DNA from: JAWVZB01 sp033722375
Lineage (GTDB): Bacteria; Actinomycetota; Nitriliruptoria; Nitriliruptorales; Nitriliruptoraceae
NCBI GenBank assembly: GCA_033722375.1
Contig: JAWVZB010000063.1
Location: 1-18,967, forward strand
DNA: 18,967 nucleotides
Direction of reading: 5' to 3'
A program made the translations under genes and the position numbers. This document shows, in pieces, positions 14,298 through 18,967 of this stretch. The notes under the pieces are model-generated. The model did not search any database. It was given only the letters and a program-made list of their open reading frames with translations, and had not been told where the DNA came from. How positions within the stretch are numbered: the first letter of the stretch is position 1; each line of letters opens with the position of its first letter.

Positions 14298-15296
14298 TCA
14301 CGCGTCGACCTCTCTCCCCGCTGCGGCGGCGAAGGTCCTCTCGATCGCGCCGTCTTCCCCGCCCAGCGGCCCCACACCCGGGAGCGTTGCTCCGGCCTCG
14401 CGGTAGCGCTCGATCGCGGCCTGGACGTCCTCGATGGTCCCGATGCCGGAGAGCGAGTCGATCAGACCGTCGCTCACCCCCTGGAGCGCGCGGTCGACGT
14501 CTCCCTCGGTCATCCCTTCGTCGAAGCGTTCGAGGTCGTCGCCGAAGCCCGAATCTTCGAGCATGGAGCGGTAGAACGGCAGCGACAGGTAGGGCACGAG
14601 CTGGCGCTTGAAGCGGGACCGGGCGTCGTCGGGATCGTCGGTGACCGAGCAGGTGATCGCCGGGACGATCTCGATCGCCCCCGGATCGCGCCCCGCCCGC
14701 TCGGCGCCGGTCCGGAGGTTCGGGACGACGCTGTTCTCGATGTAGTCGGGGTTGCAGAGCCACAGGACCACGCCGTCGGCGAGCTCGCCGGCGAGCTGGA
14801 GCATCTTCGGGCCCAGCGCCGCGAGGTAGATCGGGATGTCGGGGCGTGGCGTGAAGCCTCGGAACGAGAACCCGGCACTGAAGACCTCGCCATCGTGCCG
14901 GACCTCGCCTTCCCGGAACATCGCGCGGAGGATCGTCACCGCATCCCGCATCGCGGTCAAGGGGCTGTCGGGGAACTCCAGGCCGTGCACGTCCTCGATG
15001 GTGGGACGATGGCTCGTCCCGATGCCGAGCACCAGCCGACCGCCCACGAGCTCGTCGATGGAGGCCGCGAGCTGGCCCAGCGCGACCGGAGACATGTGCA
15101 GCATGGGGTAGACCCCGGTGCCGAGGTCGATCGAGCTGGTGCTGCTCCCGTAGGCGACGACGGTCGACAGGCCGTCGCGGTTGAAGATGTGGTTGTCGAG
15201 CACCAGCTCGTAGCCGAGCGCTTCGACGAGACCCGCGCGCGTCTGGGCGCGCTCCAAGGATCTCCCGGGGCTCACGAGAGCGGCGAGACGGTCCAC
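14298..15296 (-). CDS. LLM-class flavin/F420-dependent oxidoreductase
   Basis: This 332-residue TIM-barrel enzyme is of the luciferase-like monooxygenase class, which uses FMN or coenzyme F420. It has EALGYELVLDNHIFNRDG (25-42), the diagnostic IDLGTGVYPMLHMSPVALGQ (56-75) with ASIDELVGGRLVLGIGTS (78-95), then DIPIYLAALGPKMLQLAGEL (153-172) and ADGVVLWL. The GTG at 15296 is chosen because AGGAG lies 6 nt upstream and a TACCGT box 28 nt upstream; the frame running to 15404 would cross the divergent promoter and neighbour gene. F420 use is likely from subfamily features but not proven. The substrate is unknown. It is divergent from the double nitroreductase-fold gene across 65 bp, so the two redox enzymes may be co-regulated. 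Confidence 0.92.
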   Translation of the reverse strand: MDRLAALVSPGRSLERAQTRAGLVEALGYELVLDNHIFNRDGLSTVVAYGSSTSSIDLGTGVYPMLHMSPVALGQLAASIDELVGGRLVLGIGTSHRPTIEDVHGLEFPDSPLTAMRDAVTILRAMFREGEVRHDGEVFSAGFSFRGFTPRPDIPIYLAALGPKMLQLAGELADGVVLWLCNPDYIENSVVPNLRTGAERAGRDPGAIEIVPAITCSVTDDPDDARSRFKRQLVPYLSLPFYRSMLEDSGFGDDLERFDEGMTEGDVDRALQGVSDGLIDSLSGIGTIEDVQAAIERYREAGATLPGVGPLGGEDGAIERTFAAAAGREVDA

Positions 15297-15324
15297 AGCG
15301 TGCTCCTGGGGCAGAGGGGGAGCC

Positions 15325-15330
15325 ACGGTA
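15325..15330 (-). promoter_or_regulatory. Candidate -10 box for the LLM gene
   Basis: On the minus strand this reads TACCGT, 28 nt before the GTG at 15296 with AGGAG between. It lies in the same 65-bp gap as the divergent TAGGGT box. Confidence 0.45.
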
Positions 15331-15349
15331 GTGGCGACCGCGCGGGCAG

Positions 15350-15355
15350 TAGGGT
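15350..15355 (+). promoter_or_regulatory. Candidate -10 box of a leaderless promoter for the SagB-like gene
   Basis: TAGGGT ends only 6 nt before the ATG at 15362, so transcription would begin at or next to the A of the ATG. No Shine-Dalgarno sequence can fit. This is the usual look of actinobacterial leaderless genes. Confidence 0.5.
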
Positions 15356-15361
15356 GCCGCC

Positions 15362-16906
15362 ATGCCGGCAGAGGTCGCGAGGAGCTTCCACGAGCGCACG
15401 TCACACACGTGGCGGTCGGTGCGTGCGGCCGGCCACGATCTCGACTGGTCCGATCGTCCGTTGCCGTTCAAGCTGTATCCGGACCTGCCGCTGATCGAGC
15501 TGCCGGTCCAGCTCCGCGAGTCGGACTGGCCGGCCCTCGATGCGCTGAGCGGGGATGGACCGCCGAACACCCCGCTCCTGGACCTCCAGTGGCTGGCCTC
15601 GTTGCTCTTCTACACCGCCGGCGTGACCCGCCGCTGGGCGCGGAACGGGCGTGACCTGCACTTCCGCGCGGCGTCGTCCGCCGGGGCGCTCTACCCGGTC
15701 GAGACCTACGTGGTCTGCGGCGAGCTGGACGACCACCTGTCTGCGGGGATCTACCACTTCGAGCCGCTCGAGTTCGGGCTGCGGCGCCTGCGCGACGGCG
15801 ACCACCGTCGCGCCCTCGCGGAGGCCGCGGTGGAGCCCGCTGTGTCGTCGGCGCCGATCACCGTCGTTCTGACCGGCCTGCCGACCCGCACCACCTGGAA
15901 GTACCGGCTCCGGGGCTACCGGCATCTCTGGTGGGACGCCGGGACGATGCTCGCCAACCTCCTGGCCCAGGCGCAGGCGACCTCGCAGCCTGCCCGGTTA
16001 CTCACCGGGTTCGTCGACGGCGAGGTCAGCGACCTGCTCGGCCTCGACCGGGAGCGCGAGCTGCCGTTGGTCGTGGTGCCGGTGGGGACACCCGGCGACG
16101 ATGCACGGGGGGGAGCGGCGGCCGAGGGACCCCGGCACGCAAGCGTTCCGGTGCGGAGAGCCGAGGTCGACCACGACCTGCTCGCGGTCCACCGGGTCGC
16201 TGACCTGCCCACTCGGCGGGCCGTGCTGGACTGGCGACAGTCGATGCAGGACCTCCGCGTCGGGCCGGCGACGGTGATCTCGCATCCACCGGCTCTGGCG
16301 CCCTTCGACACCCTCGAGGAGGTGATCCTCCGTCGGGGCTCGACGCGCCGGTTCGCGCAGTCCCGGGTACCGACCGAAGCCCTGGTCTGGCCGGTAGCGG
16401 TGGCAGCGGGCTCATCCCCGGCCGACTTCCTACTCGAGGGGGAGACCCTCTTGAGCCACCACCTGCTGGTGCACCAGGTGGCCGGGGTCCAGCCGGGCGC
16501 GTACCGCTGGACCCCCCATGGTCCCGAGCTCCGGCGACCGGGCTCGTTCCGGGGCGAGGCGACCGCGCTGTGCCTCGAGCAGCAGCTCGGTGGCGAGGGT
16601 GCCTACACCGCGTTCCACCTGGCCGACCTCGAACGCATCCTCGAGAAGGGCGGGGAGCGGGCGTACCGCGCCGTCCAGCTCGAGGGAGGTATCGCGTCGG
16701 GCCGTCTGCAACTGGCGGCCCACACGCTCGGCCTCGGGGCCACGGCGCTGACGTTCTACGACGAGGACGTCGCACGGTTCTTCGATACGGCGCTCGAGGC
16801 GGCCACCGTGACGGCGGTCGGGACGCCGGCGTACGACCCGCGGTCGGGGGCTCGGCCGGCGGACAGCCCGCCGGCCCGGCTCGACGACGGATCGCTGCGG
16901 CTGTGA
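15362..16906 (+). CDS. SagB-type dehydrogenase with two nitroreductase-fold domains
   Basis: This 514-residue protein has two FMN-binding nitroreductase-like domains in tandem. The first (about 70-245) is SagB/ThcOx-like: LLFYTAGVTRR (81-91), FRAASSAGALYPVETYVV (101-118), GIYHFEP, then WKYRLRGYRHLWWDAG (179-194) with Lys180-Tyr181, like the Lys-Tyr pair of azoline dehydrogenases. The second (about 318-490) starts RRGSTRRFAQSRV (324-336), has GAYRWTPHGPELRR, and carries GGERAYRAVQLEGG (430-443), equivalent to the first motif but with Gly430 where Tyr181 stands. SagB proteins oxidise azolines to azoles in RiPP synthesis; no YcaO, E1-like or precursor gene is present here, so that role is unproven. 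The gene appears leaderless, contains a TTA codon (15998-16000) and ends 6 nt before a strong hairpin. Confidence 0.88.
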   Translation: MPAEVARSFHERTSHTWRSVRAAGHDLDWSDRPLPFKLYPDLPLIELPVQLRESDWPALDALSGDGPPNTPLLDLQWLASLLFYTAGVTRRWARNGRDLHFRAASSAGALYPVETYVVCGELDDHLSAGIYHFEPLEFGLRRLRDGDHRRALAEAAVEPAVSSAPITVVLTGLPTRTTWKYRLRGYRHLWWDAGTMLANLLAQAQATSQPARLLTGFVDGEVSDLLGLDRERELPLVVVPVGTPGDDARGGAAAEGPRHASVPVRRAEVDHDLLAVHRVADLPTRRAVLDWRQSMQDLRVGPATVISHPPALAPFDTLEEVILRRGSTRRFAQSRVPTEALVWPVAVAAGSSPADFLLEGETLLSHHLLVHQVAGVQPGAYRWTPHGPELRRPGSFRGEATALCLEQQLGGEGAYTAFHLADLERILEKGGERAYRAVQLEGGIASGRLQLAAHTLGLGATALTFYDEDVARFFDTALEAATVTAVGTPAYDPRSGARPADSPPARLDDGSLRL

Positions 16907-16912
16907 AACAGT

Positions 16913-16944
16913 GGCGGGTGCCCTCCCCTCCGAGGGCACCCGCC
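16913..16944 (+). terminator. Strong GC-rich terminator-type hairpin
   Basis: GGCGGGTGCCCTC, a CCCTCC loop and GAGGGCACCCGCC form a perfect 13-bp stem 6 nt past the SagB-like stop. There is no T run after it, which is common for terminators in high-GC actinobacteria. Confidence 0.75.
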
Positions 16945-16953
16945 GGTGATGAT

Positions 16954-17098
16954 CTCCCCGGACCGGATCGGGGAGCACTGGATGTCTTCGACACCGGCCC
17001 TCCGATCTCCTGCCGGAGATCCGGGCGACGCTCGTGTCCTTCCGGACAGGTGGGCGGCGACGGCCCGTTCGGCGCCCCCTGAGTGCCAAGGGGCGCCG
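16954..17098 (+). other. Series of four further stem-loops upstream of prfB
   Basis: After the terminator hairpin come CTCCCCG/CGGGGAG (16954-16960, 16969-16975), GATCTCC/GGAGATC with a TGCC loop (17004-17010, 17015-17021), TGTCC/GGACA with a TTCC loop (17035-17039, 17044-17048) and CGGCGCCCC/GGGGCGCCG (17070-17078, 17090-17098). The last ends 1 nt before the prfB -10 box. The reading frame through this stretch is open and in frame with prfB, but its codons look non-coding. It may be an untranslated RNA, a processed region or an accumulation of terminators. Confidence 0.5.
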
Positions 17099-17099
17099 G

Positions 17100-17105
17100 T
17101 AGCCT
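17100..17105 (+). promoter_or_regulatory. Candidate -10 box for prfB
   Basis: TAGCCT lies 23 nt before the ATG at 17129, with GAAGG at 17117-17121. The 9-bp stem at 17070-17098 covers the expected -35 position. Confidence 0.4.
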
Positions 17106-17128
17106 CGTCATCGACCGAAGGTCCTGCG

Positions 17129-18250
17129 ATGCCCACCGATCACTCGAGCTCCCTCGAGGAGCTCCGCGACCGCGTGGACAAGATCCGCCGCTACCTCGAC
17201 GTGGACGCCAAGCGCAACCGCCGTGAGGAGCTCCAGCAGCAGGCGTCCGCCCCGGACCTGTGGGACGACGTCGAGCACGCGCGGAAGGTCACCACCGAGC
17301 TGTCGCGGATCGAAGACGAGCTCGAGCGCTACGACGACCTGGTGGACCGGCTCGACGATCTCGAGGTCCTGAACCAATTGGCACAGGAGGAGGATGACCA
17401 GTCGACCGCCGACGAGGTCGCCCGCAACCTCGGCAACGTGCGTGGCGCCATCGACAAGCTCGAGGTCGCAACGCTCCTGTCGGGCGAGTACGACCACTTC
17501 GATGCGATCGTGTCGATCCACGCCGGCGAGGGCGGGGTCGACGCGATGGACTGGGCCCAGATGCTGCAGCGGATGTACGTCCGCTGGGCGCAGGATCACG
17601 GCTACGCCACCGAGGTCTACGACGAGACCTTCGGCGAAGAAGCCGGCCTCAAGTCGACAACGTTCGAGGTCAGCGGCCCGGATGCGTACGGGCTCCTGTC
17701 CACCGAGCACGGGGTGCACCGGCTCGTGCGGATCTCGCCCTTCGACGCCAACGCCCGGCGACAGACCTCGTTCGCGCTCGTCGACGTGGTCCCGGTCCTC
17801 CCCGAGATCGACGACGAGATCGAGGTCCCGGACGAGGAGGTCCGCGTCGACGTCTACCGATCGTCAGGGCCCGGCGGGCAATCGGTCAACACCACCGACT
17901 CCGCGGTCCGCATCACCCACCTCCCGACCAACATCGTGGTGAGCTGCCAGAACGAGAAGTCTCAGCATCAGAACCGTGCCGCGGCGATGCGGGTGCTCAA
18001 GGCCAAGCTGGCGGAGCTCGAGCGCCAGAAGCGACAGGACGAGCTCGACGAGCTCCGTGGCGGCCGACAGACCGTCGGGTTCGGCTCCCAATCCAAGGTC
18101 CGCAGCTACGTGCTGCATCCGTACTCACTGGCCAAGGACGAACGCAGCGATTTCGAGCTCGGCAACCCCCAGGCGGTTCTCGACGGCGACCTCGACGACT
18201 TCATCGAGCACGAGCTCCGGCGGCGTGCCAGCGAGGACCCCGACACTTGA
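17129..18250 (+). CDS. prfB: Peptide chain release factor 2
   Basis: This 373-residue factor reads UGA and UAA stop codons and triggers peptide release on the ribosome. The SPF anticodon-like tripeptide (203-205, RISPFDANARRQTSF) marks it as RF2, and GGQ (249-251, SSGPGGQSVNTTDSAVR) is the peptidyl-transferase-centre motif. The frame is continuous, so the programmed +1 frameshift known from many prfB genes is absent here. Near the C-terminus the usual WGSQIRSY reads FGSQSKVRSY (318-327): Trp is Phe and two residues are inserted. VKDxRT is AKDERS. GAAGG lies 7 nt before the ATG at 17129. The in-frame extension to 16946 runs through the stem-loops and is rejected. ftsE follows after 163 bp, an order common in actinobacteria (prfB-ftsE-ftsX). 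Confidence 0.96.
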   Translation: MPTDHSSSLEELRDRVDKIRRYLDVDAKRNRREELQQQASAPDLWDDVEHARKVTTELSRIEDELERYDDLVDRLDDLEVLNQLAQEEDDQSTADEVARNLGNVRGAIDKLEVATLLSGEYDHFDAIVSIHAGEGGVDAMDWAQMLQRMYVRWAQDHGYATEVYDETFGEEAGLKSTTFEVSGPDAYGLLSTEHGVHRLVRISPFDANARRQTSFALVDVVPVLPEIDDEIEVPDEEVRVDVYRSSGPGGQSVNTTDSAVRITHLPTNIVVSCQNEKSQHQNRAAAMRVLKAKLAELERQKRQDELDELRGGRQTVGFGSQSKVRSYVLHPYSLAKDERSDFELGNPQAVLDGDLDDFIEHELRRRASEDPDT

Positions 18251-18305
18251 CCGGCGTCGCCGTGCTATCCGCTGTCGCTTGCGGGACGCTCGGAGCCCTC
18301 ACTGC

Positions 18306-18311
18306 TACGCT
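18306..18311 (+). promoter_or_regulatory. Candidate -10 box for ftsE
   Basis: TACGCT lies 102 nt before the ftsE GTG, implying a leader of about 95 nt. The leader could fold through GCGGGGGAC and GTCCCCGC (one bulge), and it holds the palindrome GGACCGGTCC. Confidence 0.35.
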
Positions 18312-18400
18312 CAATCGACGGACAGGCAGGCACCGGCCGCGGGGGACCGGTCCTCGCCCGGGGCCCGTCCCCGCAGCGCCCCGACCGTCTTCGACGACAG

Positions 18401-18410
18401 GTGTGCACAC
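18401..18410. other. 10-bp palindrome just before ftsE
   Basis: GTGTGCACAC is a perfect dyad ending 3 nt before the ftsE GTG, where a Shine-Dalgarno sequence would be expected. It may mask or replace the ribosome-binding site, or be chance. Confidence 0.35.
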
Positions 18411-18413
18411 ACC

Positions 18414-18967
18414 GTGATCACTCTCCGGAACGTCACCAAGACCTACAAGAAGGGCGAACGCGGCGAGGTCGTTGCGCTCAAGGACGTGTCGATCGACGTC
18501 GCCAAGGGCGAGTTCGTGTTCGTCGTGGGGCCGTCCGGGTCCGGCAAGTCGACGCTCATGAAGCTCCTCACCCACGAGGAGCAGCCCGACGTCGGCGAGA
18601 TCTACGTCGCCGGGAAGAACCTCGACACGCTCAAGAGCTGGAAGGTGCCGATGCTCCGGCGCCAGATCGGCTACGTCTTCCAGGATTTCAAGCTGCTCCC
18701 GGCCAAGACCGTCGCCGAGAACGTGGCGTTCGCGCTCGAGGTGATCGGCAAGCCGGCGGCGGTGATCCGCCGCCGCGTGCCCGAGGTGCTCGAACTGGTC
18801 GACTTGGCCGAGAAGGCCGAGTCGATGCCGCACGAGCTCTCGGGGGGCCAGCAGCAGCGGGTCTCGATCGCCCGCGCGTTCGTCAACGGACCCAAGATCA
18901 TGCTCTGTGACGAGCCGACGGGGAACCTCGACCCCTCCACCTCGGTGGGGATCATGAAGTTGCTGGA
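18414..18967 (+). CDS. ftsE: Cell-division ATP-binding protein FtsE (3' end cut by window)
   Basis: The first 184 residues of the ABC ATPase FtsE are present. It pairs with FtsX at the division site and controls peptidoglycan hydrolases. The Walker A motif is GPSGSGKST (39-47), the Q-loop VFQDFKLLPAKTVAENVAFA (88-107, Gln90), the signature LSGGQQQR (142-149) and Walker B IMLCDEPTGNLD (162-173). The QDFKLLP stretch and TVAENVAFA are typical of FtsE rather than of transporter ATPases. The start is GTG at 18414 (MITLRNVTKTYKKG). The Shine-Dalgarno sequence is poor, with ACAGG 12 nt upstream and a GTGTGCACAC palindrome in between. The gene runs off the window, and ftsX would be expected next. Confidence 0.96.
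   Translation, partial: MITLRNVTKTYKKGERGEVVALKDVSIDVAKGEFVFVVGPSGSGKSTLMKLLTHEEQPDVGEIYVAGKNLDTLKSWKVPMLRRQIGYVFQDFKLLPAKTVAENVAFALEVIGKPAAVIRRRVPEVLELVDLAEKAESMPHELSGGQQQRVSIARAFVNGPKIMLCDEPTGNLDPSTSVGIMKLL

Noticed and set aside
14218..15570. 450-residue minus-strand frame over the LLM gene
   Set aside because: It is a different frame of the LLM region, very Arg-rich, without motifs; the LLM frame has the conserved sequence.
16026..17111. 361-residue minus-strand frame over the end of the SagB-like gene
   Set aside because: Its Arg/Pro/Gly-rich composition is typical of a shadow frame; the plus-strand gene explains the region.
16946..17128. In-frame 61-residue N-terminal extension of prfB
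   Set aside because: It runs through the stem-loops, has no RF2 similarity, and a better start with GAAGG lies at 17129.
15297..17128. A RiPP (thiazole/oxazole) gene cluster around the SagB-like gene
   Set aside because: No YcaO, E1-like, transporter or Cys/Ser/Thr-rich precursor frame is visible nearby; only the dehydrogenase-like protein is present.
1..18967. tRNA, rRNA, CRISPR or insertion-sequence features
   Set aside because: No cloverleaf, regular spaced repeats, transposase motif or terminal inverted repeats with target duplications were recognised on either strand by eye.

Overview
The window is a high-GC (about 70% by eye) bacterial chromosome segment that looks actinobacterial. 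It has SPF-type prfB followed by ftsE, coenzyme-F420-type oxidoreductase families (LLM class and an Rv1155-like PPOX protein), several small PPOX-fold proteins, frequent GTG starts and 4-nt stop/start overlaps. A deep-branching high-GC actinobacterium (Nitriliruptoria or Acidimicrobiia-like) would fit, but that is inference. I saw no rRNA, tRNA, CRISPR array, transposase or phage gene.

Layout. 1-944: end of a class I SAM methyltransferase gene and a coupled PPOX-fold gene. 987-1475 (-): a paralogous PPOX gene converging on it. 1694-3526: a lipoprotein S41 (C-terminal processing) protease with an F420-type PPOX gene 9 nt behind it. 3534-3908 (-): a small cupredoxin lipoprotein. 4057-8340: a tight four-gene unit of acyl-CoA-synthetase-like ligase, alpha/beta hydrolase, mscL and a second acyl-CoA-synthetase-like ligase. 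8651-9286: a six-helix DUF998 protein in a lower-GC patch. 9436-11085 (-): ACT-domain malic enzyme, divergent from transketolase (11272-13257). 13280-13699 (-): a small two-helix membrane protein, divergent from a single-domain response regulator (13824-14186). 14298-15296 (-): an LLM-class oxidoreductase, divergent from a 514-residue protein with two nitroreductase (SagB-like) domains (15362-16906). Then come a strong hairpin, a run of further stem-loops, prfB (17129-18250) and the start of ftsE (18414 to the window end).

How the genes relate. Most units are housekeeping or metabolic: central carbon (malic enzyme, transketolase), acyl activation, osmotic release (MscL), translation termination and cell division. 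The redox theme is strong: three PPOX proteins, an LLM enzyme and a double nitroreductase-fold protein, all flavin- or F420-type families. No complete new defence or biosynthetic system is visible. The least ordinary items are the double-domain SagB-like protein with a degenerate second motif and an apparently leaderless promoter, a 12-codon leader ORF whose stop overlaps the response-regulator start, the stem-loop series before prfB, the duplicated Cys motif in the secreted protease, and a repeated promoter layout with a TANNNT -10 box 27-28 nt before the start codon at five sites.
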